Source of the DNA: Sphaerisporangium dianthi
Lineage (GTDB): Bacteria > Actinomycetota > Actinomycetes > Streptosporangiales > Streptosporangiaceae
DNA: 64,000 bases
Assembly: GCF_042654065.1 (NCBI RefSeq)
Contig: NZ_JBHSFP010000023.1
Location: 1-64,000 of the forward strand
Direction: 5' to 3'
The position numbers and the translations under genes were made by a program. A model generated the notes under the pieces. It had not been told where the DNA came from and made no database searches. It saw only the letters and a list, made by a program, of their open reading frames with translations. Positions 1 to 8,411 of the stretch are shown piece after piece. Positions within the stretch are counted from its first letter, which is position 1. Every line of letters begins with the position of its first letter.

Positions 1-659
1 GGCAGCCGCACCTCGGCGGGCAGCTGGTCGATCGTCACATGCCCGCACGTCATCACCTCGTCGAACGCCACCCCGTACCGCCCCGCCCACCGCCCCAGCC
101 ACTCGGCCAGCAGGTCACGCCGCTCCCCCTCCGCACGCTCGTCCCGCAACCGCACGAAGTGCTCGCGGACCCGGCCGTAGAGGTCGAGCCCCCACAGCGA
201 CCGGACGCTGACGGCGCCGGCGACCCGCGCGGCGATCGTCCCCGCGTACGTGCCGGGCTCCCAGATCACCACGTCAGGCCGCCAGGCCCGGCAGAACTCC
301 ACCAGCTCGGGCACCATCGGGTCGTTCACCAGCCGCCACCACCACGGCACGACGTCGGCGTAGCCCTTGAGAACGTCCTCCCAGGTGATGGCGTCGGCGG
401 ACCCGTCCGCGCGGTCGAAGGGCGGCAGGCCCATGCTCCTGAGCCGCGAGAAGATCTCCTCGCGGGCGCGCACGAGACGCCACACCACGTGGTCCTTGCC
501 GATGGCGACGGCGGTCAGCCCGGTGTCCATGATCGCCTGAGTCTGGGAGGGCTGGCTGGCCACCCGCACCTCGTGCCCGGCCGCGACCAGCGCCTGGGCC
601 AGGGGGACCATGCCGAAGAAGTGCGTCCGTTCGGAGTAGAACGTCAGCAGGACGCGCAT
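1..659 (-). CDS. EryCIII/DesVII-like glycosyltransferase, 3' part outside window
   Basis: About the first 219 codons of a GT1-family, GT-B fold glycosyltransferase; the C-terminal nucleotide-sugar domain lies beyond the left edge. The N-terminus (MRVLLTFYSERTHFFGMVP) and the later PWWWRLVNDPMVP and EFCRAWRPD segments are typical of the activator-dependent class (EryCIII, DesVII) that moves amino- or deoxysugars from dTDP onto natural-product aglycones. Its start lies 4 nt after the stop of the upstream paralogue, so the two form one operon. The family often needs a P450-like partner (EryCII/DesVIII); none is seen in this window. A dTDP-aminosugar from the 14-19 kb pathway is the inferred donor. 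Confidence 0.88.
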   Translation of the reverse strand, partial: MRVLLTFYSERTHFFGMVPLAQALVAAGHEVRVASQPSQTQAIMDTGLTAVAIGKDHVVWRLVRAREEIFSRLRSMGLPPFDRADGSADAITWEDVLKGYADVVPWWWRLVNDPMVPELVEFCRAWRPDVVIWEPGTYAGTIAARVAGAVSVRSLWGLDLYGRVREHFVRLRDERAEGERRDLLAEWLGRWAGRYGVAFDEVMTCGHVTIDQLPAEVRL

Positions 660-662
660 GGG

Positions 663-1931
663 TCAGCTCCGGTGTTCGGCCACGCGCCGTTCCAGCTCCG
701 GCACGAGGTCGGCGGGGGTCGGCATGGCGAGCATCTGCTCGCGGAAGGAGGCGGCGCCCGCGGTGAACGACGGCTCGGTCAGGAGCCGCGTCAGGAGCGC
801 GCGCATCGTGTCGCCGGTCACGTCCTTGGCCTCGATGGACAGCGCGCCGCCCTGCTCGGCCAGCTTGCGTCCGAGGATGGGCGCGTCGAACTGGTGCGTC
901 AGCGTGAGCTGGGGCACGCCCGCGAGCCCGGTCGTGAGGATCGTGCCCCAGCCGCCGTGGCTGATCATCGCGGTGCAGGTGCTCGCGAGGGCCTGCAGCG
1001 GCACGAACTCCTCCAGCCGGACGTTGGGCGGCAGCGTCCCGAGCTTGTCCTGCTCCTCGGCGGGCACGGTGGCCACGATCTCCACGTCCAGGCCGTCCAG
1101 CGCGCCGAGCAGCTCGTCGACCGACACGACGTAGCCGCCCATCCGCTCCACCGCGCTGGTGCCGAGGGTGAAGCCGATCCTCGGCCGCTCGGGCGGGTCC
1201 CACAGCCAGCGCGGCACCACCGACCGGCCGCCGTAGGGCACGTAGCGCATGGAGACGGCGGGGAGTCCGGTGTCCAGGCGCATGGTCGGCGGCAGCTGGT
1301 CGATCGTGAAGTGGCCGGAGGTCATCTCCTCGGAGAACGCGCCGCCGTACTTGCCCGCCACCATGTCGAGCCAGCCGGCCAGCGTGTCGCCGCCGGGGAC
1401 GGCGGGTTCCTGGTCGCGCAGGCGCAGGTAGTGGCCGCGCATGTGGCCGAAGACGTCCAGGCCCCACAGCATCCGCGCGTGGGCGGCCCCGGTGAGCGTG
1501 GCGGCGATCGGCGCCGCGTAGGTCACCGGCTCCCAGAGCACCAGGTCAGGGCGCCAGGCGCGGCAGAACTCCACCAGGTCGGGCACCATCGGGTCGTTGA
1601 CCAGCCGCCACCACCACCGGACGGTCTCGTGGTACCCGGCCTGCAGGTCGGCGTAGGTGATCTTCTCGGCCGGGGCGTCCACCAGGTGGAAGGGGGGCGC
1701 GGTCGTCGACCACCGGACGTTCTCCCTGCCGGCGAAGGTGTAGACGATGCGATAGAGCTCGCTGTCGCGGCCCACCGGGACGGCGGTGAGGCCGGCATCG
1801 GTGATCACTTCGGACAGGGCCGGCTCGCTCGCCACCCGCACCTCGTGGCCCGCGGAGAACAAGGCACATGCGAGTTGCACCATGCCATAGAACTGGGTCT
1901 TCTCCCCATAAGTCACAAATAGCACCCGCAT
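663..1931 (-). CDS. EryCIII/DesVII-like activator-dependent glycosyltransferase
   Basis: A complete glycosyltransferase of about 422 residues, the normal family length. The N-terminal acceptor domain opens with MRVLFVTYGEKTQFYGMVQ; the C-terminal half has the donor-site region around SHGGWGTILTTGLAGVPQL. It is a paralogue of the adjacent partial gene, with stretches such as WWWRLVNDPMVPDLVEFCRAWRPD nearly unchanged. I chose the ATG at 1931; a TTG four codons upstream is also in frame. Two tandem transferases suggest two sugar attachments or a disaccharide (inference). It is divergent from the acylation operon, sharing a ~300-bp gap that holds one GTCCCGCCGGCGGGAC box. Confidence 0.9.
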   Translation of the reverse strand: MRVLFVTYGEKTQFYGMVQLACALFSAGHEVRVASEPALSEVITDAGLTAVPVGRDSELYRIVYTFAGRENVRWSTTAPPFHLVDAPAEKITYADLQAGYHETVRWWWRLVNDPMVPDLVEFCRAWRPDLVLWEPVTYAAPIAATLTGAAHARMLWGLDVFGHMRGHYLRLRDQEPAVPGGDTLAGWLDMVAGKYGGAFSEEMTSGHFTIDQLPPTMRLDTGLPAVSMRYVPYGGRSVVPRWLWDPPERPRIGFTLGTSAVERMGGYVVSVDELLGALDGLDVEIVATVPAEEQDKLGTLPPNVRLEEFVPLQALASTCTAMISHGGWGTILTTGLAGVPQLTLTHQFDAPILGRKLAEQGGALSIEAKDVTGDTMRALLTRLLTEPSFTAGAASFREQMLAMPTPADLVPELERRVAEHRS

Positions 1932-2195
1932 GCGAATCAACGTAGCAGCGAACGGATTCGCCTGCCATCAATGCGCGACCGCGATATTCATGGATATGAA
2001 GGAGGCGTATCCGATTTGCTCCGCGCACCGGCGCGCGAGCACGGAAACGGCCTCGCGCATGACGGCGCGGCGCCCCATTCGCATTCACGCGACGCGAGCG
2101 TGTTTGACGACGCGGGCCGCCCCGCCGAATACTGGCCGGGCGAGCCGGGCGGGCCGTTCACGTCGGCCGACGCACCGGAGACGACGGCCGGGGAC

Positions 2196-2211
2196 GTCCC
2201 GCCGGCGGGAC
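2196..2211. promoter_or_regulatory. Palindromic box 1, GTCCCGCCGGCGGGAC
   Basis: A perfect 16-bp inverted repeat in the gap (1932-2230) between the divergent glycosyltransferase and GNAT operons, ending 19 nt before the GNAT ATG. The same 16-mer recurs at 5370, 13392 and 23456. Its CGCCGGCG centre matches the motif I recall as reported for LmbU. The rest of this gap shows no convincing gene. Its role as an operator is inferred from recurrence and position. Confidence 0.6.
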
Positions 2212-2230
2212 GGGAAACGAGGTGCCGTTC

Positions 2231-2788
2231 ATGTTGTTTCCGCATATCCAATCACCTGGAGTCGAGTTACAGCCGGTGTCGGCGGCGGACGGGGAGAAAG
2301 TCTACGAACTGCTGATCCAGTACGGGGCCGGCGGCCTGCCGACGCTGGAGGCATTCCGGCGGAACAACGCCGGGGGCGCCATGGCGCAGTTTCTCGTGCA
2401 CGGCAGAGCCGAGGAGAGAACCGTGGGCGTGGCCACGCTGCGCGATTTCAATCCGGCCGGCCATATCAAGGCCGATATCAGGGTGAGCACGGCGCACGGC
2501 CCCGAGACGACCGCGCTGGTCCTCAACTACGCGTTCGCCATGTGGAACCTCAGGAAGGTCTACGTGCACGCGACCGAGGCCGATCACGAGGCCGCCGGCC
2601 TGGCCGATCCCCTGATCAGCCCGCTCCTGCGGCGCGAGGCCCTGCTCCCCCGCCACGTGTTCGCCCGGGGAAGGCACTGGAATCTGAGCGTCTACTCGGT
2701 CTACCGCGACGCGTGGGAGAAGCACGCGCCGGACATCTTGGACGCCCTCGTGCCGACCCCCGACAAGGAAGCCGATGACCATGCCTGA
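2231..2788 (+). CDS. GNAT-family acyltransferase, copy 1
   Basis: A 185-residue GNAT-fold protein, paralogous to the gene at 3064. Shared features are LPT-EAF near residue 30, A-QF near 55, the PAGH-x-D segment in the central strand and the NYAFxxWNLRKVYV helix near the acyl-CoA/pantetheine-binding edge. The ATG at 2231 has AGG 8 nt upstream; a GTG at 2222 is in frame but poorly placed. The gene overlaps the following acyl carrier protein by 14 nt, so they are probably translated together. With an AMP ligase and carrier protein in the same operon, the likely role is moving an acyl group from the carrier protein to an amine on the cluster product (inference). The substrate is unknown. Confidence 0.82.
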   Translation: MLFPHIQSPGVELQPVSAADGEKVYELLIQYGAGGLPTLEAFRRNNAGGAMAQFLVHGRAEERTVGVATLRDFNPAGHIKADIRVSTAHGPETTALVLNYAFAMWNLRKVYVHATEADHEAAGLADPLISPLLRREALLPRHVFARGRHWNLSVYSVYRDAWEKHAPDILDALVPTPDKEADDHA

Positions 2789-3053
2789 CAGGACCCTGGA
2801 CAAGGACCTCGTCCTTCTTCGCATCGTGGAGACCGCCGAGGCCTACCGCGAGGAACTGCCCGACCTCCCCGAGGAGATCGAGCTGACCGACCTGGACTCC
2901 TTCACGATGGTCCAGCTCATCCTGAACCTCGAGGACAAGCTCGGCATCGTCGTGCTGGAGAAGGTCCCCGAGTTCCAGGGCAAGACGTTCGACGAGCTCG
3001 CCGACTTCATCGTCGAGACCGCCACCGACGCCACCGGGCCAGAGCCGCGATAG
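2775..3053 (+). CDS. Acyl carrier protein
   Basis: A 92-residue acidic four-helix carrier protein. The sequence LTDLDSFTMVQLILNLEDK contains the phosphopantetheine attachment serine (DSF-T) followed by the family's helix II. ATG at 2775 or the second ATG at 2781 could be the start; both sit inside the end of the upstream GNAT gene. No phosphopantetheinyl transferase or ketosynthase is encoded here, so the chain is probably supplied ready-made and loaded by the AMP ligase at 3609. Carrier protein, ligase and two GNATs form a compact acyl-activation and transfer unit. Confidence 0.92.
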   Translation: MTMPDRTLDKDLVLLRIVETAEAYREELPDLPEEIELTDLDSFTMVQLILNLEDKLGIVVLEKVPEFQGKTFDELADFIVETATDATGPEPR

Positions 3054-3063
3054 GAGCGCCGTC

Positions 3064-3606
3064 ATGCCGCTGCCGATCCTCGAATCGCGCCGCGTCCGGC
3101 TCAGGCCGGCCGGCGCCGACGACGGAGTCGTCCTGTACCGCATCCTGCTGCGGCTCGGGCTGAGCACCCTGCCCACGCAGGAGGCGTTCCTGTCGGAGTT
3201 CGCCGGGCACGCCGCCGCGCAGTTCCGCATCGAGCGCCGCGACACCGGCGAGGTGGTCGGCTTCAGCTCGCTGCACGAGCTGGACCCCGCCGGCCACGTC
3301 GATCTGGGCGTCTACACCGACCCGGCCAAGATCCTGCCCGGGCTCGGCGCCGAGGCGGGCATCCTGACGATCAACTACGCCTTCGCGACCTGGAACATCC
3401 ACAAGGTCTACATCCGCACGACCCGCGCCAGCATCCCCAGCATGGGGCTGTCGATCAACCTGCTGGCCGAGGAGGGCGTCCTGCGCGACCACCTGTACTT
3501 CCAGGGGACGCTCTGGGACCTGCACATCTTCGCGATGTACCGCGAGAAGTGGATGGAGTTCGACGCCGAGCGCACCATCAGGCACCTGGCGCCGTCGGCG
3601 TCGTGA
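3064..3606 (+). CDS. GNAT-family acyltransferase, copy 2
   Basis: A 180-residue GNAT protein starting with PILESRRVRLRPAGADD, the usual beta1 strand of RimJ/RimL-type GNATs. It shares LPTQEAF, the PAGHVDLGVYT core strand and NYAFATWNIHKVYIRTT with copy 1. It begins 10 nt after the carrier protein stop, and its own end overlaps the possible GTG start of the ligase gene. Two divergent copies in one operon may acylate two amines, or one may have become a partner subunit. This cannot be settled from sequence alone. Confidence 0.82.
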   Translation: MPLPILESRRVRLRPAGADDGVVLYRILLRLGLSTLPTQEAFLSEFAGHAAAQFRIERRDTGEVVGFSSLHELDPAGHVDLGVYTDPAKILPGLGAEAGILTINYAFATWNIHKVYIRTTRASIPSMGLSINLLAEEGVLRDHLYFQGTLWDLHIFAMYREKWMEFDAERTIRHLAPSAS

Positions 3607-3608
3607 CG

Positions 3609-5288
3609 ATGGAGACCCTCGTCCAGGCCGTGCGGCGCCGCGCCGAGGCCGACGGCGCGGCCGCGGCCGTCACCCACCTGCACTACCCCGTGCGCCAGGG
3701 CGGCGGCCGCCGGGTCGCGGCGACCACGCTGACCTACGGCGAGCTCGACGAGCGCGCCAGGGCCGTCGCGGCCGAGCTGCAACGCACCTGCGCGCCCGGC
3801 GCCCGGGCGGCGGTGCTGTGCCCGCACGACCCGAGCTACGTCGTCGCCTTCCTCGCGTGCCTGTACGCGGGGGTCGTCGCGGTGCCCCTGCACGGCCCGG
3901 ACGCGCTGCACGGCAGATCCCGGCTCGCGTCCGTGCTGGCCGACTGCCGCCCGGAGGCCGTCCTGACCTCCTCCGCCTCCGCCGCGGCCGTGCGCCGCGC
4001 CCTCGCGGCGGCGGGCCCCGCGGCGCCGCGCACGCTCATCGAGACCGACGCGTGCGACGACGCCGCCTCCTGGCGGCCGGTGGAGGCCGGCCCGGACGCC
4101 CCGGCCTACCTGCAGTACACCTCGGGCTCCACCGCCGCGCCCGCGGGCGTGCGCATCACAGGGCGCAACCTGGCCGCCACCTCCGCGCAGCTGAGCGCCC
4201 ACTTCCCCGGCGCCGCCACGCTGGTCTCCTGGGTGCCGTTCTTCCATGACATGGGCCTGGTCTTCGGCATCGCGCACCCGCTGAGCGCGGGCGCCCACGC
4301 GATCCACCTCAGCCCGATGTCCTTCGTCCAGGACCCGCGGCGCTGGCTGAGCGCCATCGGCGACTACCGGGCCGACTGGAGCGTCACCCCGCGCTTCGGC
4401 CTCACCCACTGCGTGCGCGCGGTGCGCGAGGAGCACAGAGGCACGCTCGACCTCAGCAGCCTCCGCTCGCTGAACATCGCGGGAGAGGCGGTGCACGCCG
4501 ACGCCGTGGCGGCGTTCGCGGACGCCTTCTCCGGCTGCGGGCTCTCCCCCTCGGCCCTGGCCCCGAGCTACGGCCTGGCCGAGGCCACGCTGGCCGTCAC
4601 CGCGCCGCCGCTCGGCGAGGGCCTGGTCGCCCACGACTTCGACCGCTCCGCGCTCGCCGAGGGCAAGGTCGTCGTGGCCGGCGACTCCTCGGCGGCCACC
4701 CAGCGCCTGGTCGCCTGCGGGCGTCCCAAGGCCGGGGTGTCGGTTCGCATCGCCGACCCGGGGGACGGCGCCGTGCTGCCGCCCGGCCTCGTGGGAGAGA
4801 TCCTGGTCAGCGGGCCGAACGTCGCCGACGGCTACTGGGAGGCGCCCGAGCGCACCGCCGCCGCCTTCGGCGCGGGAGACGGATGGCTGCGCACCGGCGA
4901 CCTCGGCTTCTTCCACGACGAGCGGCTCTACATCGTCGGCCGCGCCGGCGAGGTGATCATCATCCGCGGGCGCAACCACCACCCCTCCGACATCGAGGAG
5001 ACCATCGAGCGGGCCCACGTCCGCACCACCGCCGCGGCCTTCGCCGTCGAGGCGGACGGCGCCGAACGGCTCGTGGTGGTCGTCGAGTGCGACCAGGCCC
5101 GGCTCGCGGCCGGCGAGGCCGCGCGGCTGGGGTTCGCCCGCGAGGTCGCCCGCACCGTGACGGGAGTGCACGGCGTCAGCGTCCACGATCTGGTCCTGGT
5201 GCGGCAGGGCAGCCTGCCGCGCACCAGCAGCGGCAAGATCCAGCGCGGCCGGTGCAAGGAGCACTACCGGTCCGGCGCCTTCGCCTGA
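3609..5288 (+). CDS. Fatty acyl-AMP ligase (FAAL-like)
   Basis: A 559-residue ANL-superfamily adenylating enzyme. Motifs in order are YLQYTSGSTAAPAGV (P-loop), SYGLAEATLAVT (A5, with the FAAL-like GLAEATL form), RTGDLGF (A7), the hinge near IIIRGRNHHPSDIEETIE and the C-terminal catalytic lysine motif LPRTSSGKIQR. FAALs activate a carboxylic acid as acyl-AMP and pass it to a carrier protein, here most likely the one at 2775. The start is ATG 3609 or the in-frame GTG 3603 overlapping the GNAT stop. Last gene of the operon, convergent with the ABC exporter. The acid could be a fatty acid or a short aryl/alkyl acid. Confidence 0.9.
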   Translation: METLVQAVRRRAEADGAAAAVTHLHYPVRQGGGRRVAATTLTYGELDERARAVAAELQRTCAPGARAAVLCPHDPSYVVAFLACLYAGVVAVPLHGPDALHGRSRLASVLADCRPEAVLTSSASAAAVRRALAAAGPAAPRTLIETDACDDAASWRPVEAGPDAPAYLQYTSGSTAAPAGVRITGRNLAATSAQLSAHFPGAATLVSWVPFFHDMGLVFGIAHPLSAGAHAIHLSPMSFVQDPRRWLSAIGDYRADWSVTPRFGLTHCVRAVREEHRGTLDLSSLRSLNIAGEAVHADAVAAFADAFSGCGLSPSALAPSYGLAEATLAVTAPPLGEGLVAHDFDRSALAEGKVVVAGDSSAATQRLVACGRPKAGVSVRIADPGDGAVLPPGLVGEILVSGPNVADGYWEAPERTAAAFGAGDGWLRTGDLGFFHDERLYIVGRAGEVIIIRGRNHHPSDIEETIERAHVRTTAAAFAVEADGAERLVVVVECDQARLAAGEAARLGFAREVARTVTGVHGVSVHDLVLVRQGSLPRTSSGKIQRGRCKEHYRSGAFA

Positions 5289-5360
5289 CCCGCCCCCTCC
5301 CCCGCACGGCCCCGGCCGGGACGCGCCTTCACCCGCTCGCACCGGCACGGGGCCGGCTCG

Positions 5361-5394
5361 GCGCGGGATGTCCCGCCGGCGGGACATCCCGCGC
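5361..5394. terminator. 34-bp perfect palindrome between convergent genes, containing box 2
   Basis: A gap-free inverted repeat of 2 x 17 bp. The inner 16 bp (5370-5385) are the cluster palindrome GTCCCGCCGGCGGGAC, extended on both sides by GCGCGGGAT and its complement. It lies between the stops of the AMP ligase (5288) and ABC exporter (5400). Its place between convergent genes suggests a bidirectional terminator, while the shared core suggests a regulator site. There is no T-tract. Confidence 0.6.
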
Positions 5395-5399
5395 CGCCG

Positions 5400-7199
5400 T
5401 CATCTGCGGGCGCCCTCGCCGTCGGGCTCCGCGGTGAGGAACTGGGTGGCGGCCAGCTCGGTGTACAGCGCGTCGCCGGCGACCAGCTGCTGGTGGGTGC
5501 CCACCGCCCGCACCCGGCCCGCCTCCATCACGACGATCTGGTCGGCCTGCATCACCGTGGAGAGCCGGTGCGCCACCACCAGCACCGTCGTCATCCGGGC
5601 CGCCACCGCGACCGCCTCGCGCAGCGCCAGCTCGTTCACCGCGTCCAGCTGCGAGGTCGCCTCGTCGAGCAGCAGCAGCCGCGGCCGGCGCAGCAGCGCC
5701 CGCGCGATGGCGACCCGCTGCCGCTCCCCGCCCGACAGCCGGTTGCCCCGGTGGCCCACCACGGTCGCGAGCCCGCTGGGAAGGCCGGCCACCAGCCCGT
5801 CGAGCCTGGTCGCCACCAGCACGTCGTGGATCTCCTGGTCGGTGGCGTGCGGCGCGGCCAGCACGAGGTTCTCGCGGAGCGTGCCGTCCAGCACGGGCGC
5901 GTCCTGCTCGACGTAGCCCATGGCCGCGCGCAGCGCGTCCAGCGGCCAGTCACGCACGTCCACCCCGTCCAGGAGCACCCGGCCGGAGGACGGCTCGTAG
6001 AACCGCTCGATGAGGGCGAACACCGTGGACTTGCCCGCCCCCGAAGGCCCGACGAAGGCCGTCATCCCGCCGGGCGGGACGGTGAAGCTCACCCCGTTGT
6101 GCACCTGCTCGCGCTCGTCGCTGTAGCGGAAGTACACCTCGTCGAAGCGGACGGAGGCCGGGCGCCCGCCCGTCTCCGGACCGGGCAGGCCGGCCGGCTC
6201 GGGGTCGACGTCCAGCGCCGCGACCTCCTGGAGCCGGTGGACGGCCGCGGTGCCCACCTGGAGCTGGGAGACAGCGTTCATGACCTGCTCGAACGGGCCC
6301 ACCAGGTAGAACAGGTAGAGCAGGAACGAGATCAGCGTGGACAGCTCGATGGTGCCGACCGCCACCCTTGCGCCACCCAGCCCGAGCACCGCCAAGATGG
6401 CCGCCGGCACGGCGAAGCCCATGGCCGAGCTGATCAGCGCGTTCCACCCCACAGCGGTCACGCCGTGCCGCCGCGCGCGCTCGGCGGCGCCGCGGATCGC
6501 CTCGATCTGCCGGCTCTCGGCGCCGGACGCCTTGACCGTCCGGAACGCGCCGAGCATCTTCTCGGTCGCCGCGCCGACCGCGCCCACCGCCTCCTGCGCG
6601 CGCTCGGTGGCCTTGCGGATGTTGGGCGCCATCAGCCCGAGGACGGCGAGGTTGACGGCGAACACCGCGGCGGTCGCGCCGAACAGCAGCGGGTCGAGCA
6701 CGCACATGACGGCCAGCATGGCCAGCAGCGACAGCGTGCCGACGAAGCCGTCCACCAGCGAGCGGGTCACCACCTCGCGCAGCAGCACGGTGTCGGAGGT
6801 CATCCGGGCCATGAGGTCGCCCGGCTGGACGCGGTCCATGGCCGCCGGCCGCAGCCGGGCGATGCGGGAGACCAGGCTCATCCGCGCGGAGAACACCACG
6901 GTCTCCGCGGCCCTGCCCAGGATGTAGCCGGACAGGGCGTTCGCCCCCGCGCCGATCACGACCAGCACGGCCAGGCCGGCCAGCAGGCCGGTCATGGCCT
7001 CGCCCTTGCCGAGGGTGTCCACCAGCCGCCCCGCGGCCAGCGGCTGGACCAGCGCCGCCGCGCTGCCGGCCAGAGTGAGAATGCCGGCCACCGAAATCGC
7101 GACGAGATGCGGCGAAGCATATCCGGCGAGTATTTTCAATTGCCTTCCCACATGTCCCTCCAACGCTTTCCCACTGCCGGGCCAATCTATTGTCGGCAT
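5400..7199 (-). CDS. ABC exporter, fused membrane and ATPase domains
   Basis: A 599-residue half-size exporter (MsbA/LmrA type). Six transmembrane helices lie in about residues 25-310, followed by an ATPase domain with Walker A GPSGAGKST, signature LSGGERQRVAIARALL and Walker B RLLLLDEATSQLD. It has no N-terminal C39 peptidase domain, so it does not cleave a leader itself. Its start is only 25 bp from the start of the divergent peptide operon at 7225, so export of that product is the natural inference. It presumably works as a homodimer in the cytoplasmic membrane. Confidence 0.93.
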   Translation of the reverse strand: MPTIDWPGSGKALEGHVGRQLKILAGYASPHLVAISVAGILTLAGSAAALVQPLAAGRLVDTLGKGEAMTGLLAGLAVLVVIGAGANALSGYILGRAAETVVFSARMSLVSRIARLRPAAMDRVQPGDLMARMTSDTVLLREVVTRSLVDGFVGTLSLLAMLAVMCVLDPLLFGATAAVFAVNLAVLGLMAPNIRKATERAQEAVGAVGAATEKMLGAFRTVKASGAESRQIEAIRGAAERARRHGVTAVGWNALISSAMGFAVPAAILAVLGLGGARVAVGTIELSTLISFLLYLFYLVGPFEQVMNAVSQLQVGTAAVHRLQEVAALDVDPEPAGLPGPETGGRPASVRFDEVYFRYSDEREQVHNGVSFTVPPGGMTAFVGPSGAGKSTVFALIERFYEPSSGRVLLDGVDVRDWPLDALRAAMGYVEQDAPVLDGTLRENLVLAAPHATDQEIHDVLVATRLDGLVAGLPSGLATVVGHRGNRLSGGERQRVAIARALLRRPRLLLLDEATSQLDAVNELALREAVAVAARMTTVLVVAHRLSTVMQADQIVVMEAGRVRAVGTHQQLVAGDALYTELAATQFLTAEPDGEGARR

Positions 7200-7224
7200 G
7201 CTATCCCGCAGTTACCATGACGCC

Positions 7225-8211
7225 ATGAACCCCCATAAGGACACCCTTCTCAAAACCCCGGAAGGTGGCCTGCGACAGGTCTTCCCCGAAGGGGACGTCC
7301 ATGTCGCGACCGACGACGCGGAACTCGCCCAGTACGGTGCGGAACTGGGCCTGAAGACCCTGCTCATCGAGGATGTGCAGGGGCTTCCCCCGGGCGCCAA
7401 CGTGGCCGTTTTCCTGCGCAACGGCCTGGTCAGCCGCGAGGTTCGCAAAACGTTCCGCGGAATGCGCGCCCTCCTCATTCCGATCTCCAGTTTCGACTCC
7501 TCACTGGAGATCGCCAGGTACACCTTGAGAATGGTCCTCGAAACGGACTATGAAAAGGCGTGCGAATGGAACCGCTATTGGGCGCGCAGCATCGCGGAGG
7601 AGTCCGGTTCGCTGGTATTCCACAGTGATCCGGCGGGCGGCGCGGACGCTCCGGTCTCCACGAGGCTCAAGTGCTCACTGGCGACCGAGCTGCGGGCCAA
7701 CGCCTGGCTGCAGCCGCCGATCGAGCCCGGCCAGTGGGTCAGCATCGCCAGCTACGCCGAGTTCTCGATCACGGCGCCGTCGTCGTCCAACTGGCACGGG
7801 GCGTTCACCATCGAGGGCACGGCCGTGGCCTCGGGGGTGCTCGTCGCCACCGACGCGCGGGTCACCGACGAGGGCGCCGAGCGCATCGAGCGCGCCAAGC
7901 GGCTGCGCGACGAGATGGCGGCGCAGGGCGACGTCACGCTCCACCTGAAGAACAGCCAGCTGGTCTCCGTCACCGGTGCCGATGGCAGGGACTTCACCGA
8001 CGCCGTCAAGGAGACGACCAACCCCAAGTACGAGGGGCACGTCCTCGAACTCGGCATAGGCACCAACATGGCGCTGCTCCCGCACGTGGACTGGCGTCAC
8101 AACTCGCAGCTCAACGAGGGTGCGGGCCCGGTGCACCTCGGCTTCGGCGAGGGCATCACCGGCGCGCACATGGATTTCGTGGTGGCCGACGGCGGCCATC
8201 GCTTCGAGTAG
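7225..8211 (+). CDS. M29 aminopeptidase-like protein heading the precursor-peptide operon
   Basis: A 328-residue protein whose C-terminal two-thirds resembles M29 (thermophilic-type) metallo-aminopeptidases. By motif comparison, Glu179 in SYAEFSITAP corresponds to the GEVFTAP glutamate, Glu275 to the ELGIGTN glutamate, His304 to the GTxH histidine, and His315 and Asp317 (AHMDF) to the HxD pair. These metal ligands are kept. The tyrosine normally about seven residues after the first His appears to be Ile311, and the loop between the two His motifs is short. Its stop is followed after 12 nt by the first 44-aa peptide, so it is likely a maturation, recognition or trimming protein for it. No clear ribosome site precedes the ATG, which lies 25 bp from the divergent exporter start; leaderless translation is possible. 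The family call is moderately sure, the function is not. Confidence 0.68.
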   Translation: MNPHKDTLLKTPEGGLRQVFPEGDVHVATDDAELAQYGAELGLKTLLIEDVQGLPPGANVAVFLRNGLVSREVRKTFRGMRALLIPISSFDSSLEIARYTLRMVLETDYEKACEWNRYWARSIAEESGSLVFHSDPAGGADAPVSTRLKCSLATELRANAWLQPPIEPGQWVSIASYAEFSITAPSSSNWHGAFTIEGTAVASGVLVATDARVTDEGAERIERAKRLRDEMAAQGDVTLHLKNSQLVSVTGADGRDFTDAVKETTNPKYEGHVLELGIGTNMALLPHVDWRHNSQLNEGAGPVHLGFGEGITGAHMDFVVADGGHRFE

Positions 8212-8223
8212 AAGGAGAACACA

Positions 8224-8358
8224 ATGCGCATGATCACCATGGATCACCAGTCCTGGGACATGGACGAGACCGGCGACGTGCAGCGCGAGCCCGTCCGCGT
8301 GGGGGCCGCCGACCCGGTCGAGGCCGCCGGCATCTCCTACGGCTACGCCCGCATCTGA
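8224..8358 (+). CDS. RiPP-like precursor peptide 1 (44 aa)
   Basis: A 44-residue acidic peptide preceded by a strong AAGGAG 6 nt before ATG. It starts MRMITMDHQSWDMDE, has an acidic middle, then DPVEAA, and ends GISYGYARI. It is followed by two more copies, each with its own ribosome site. High-expression signals, small size, repetition and position between modifying enzymes are typical of RiPP precursors. It has no cysteine, so it is not a thioether or disulfide peptide. The region cut out as product is not obvious: both the first six and last six residues are invariant in all copies. I do not recognise a named family. Confidence 0.8.
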   Translation: MRMITMDHQSWDMDETGDVQREPVRVGAADPVEAAGISYGYARI

Positions 8359-8411
8359 GGCGTCGCGTCCCATCCCCGCACATCCGAACCCAAGCGAACA
8401 AGGAGACCACA

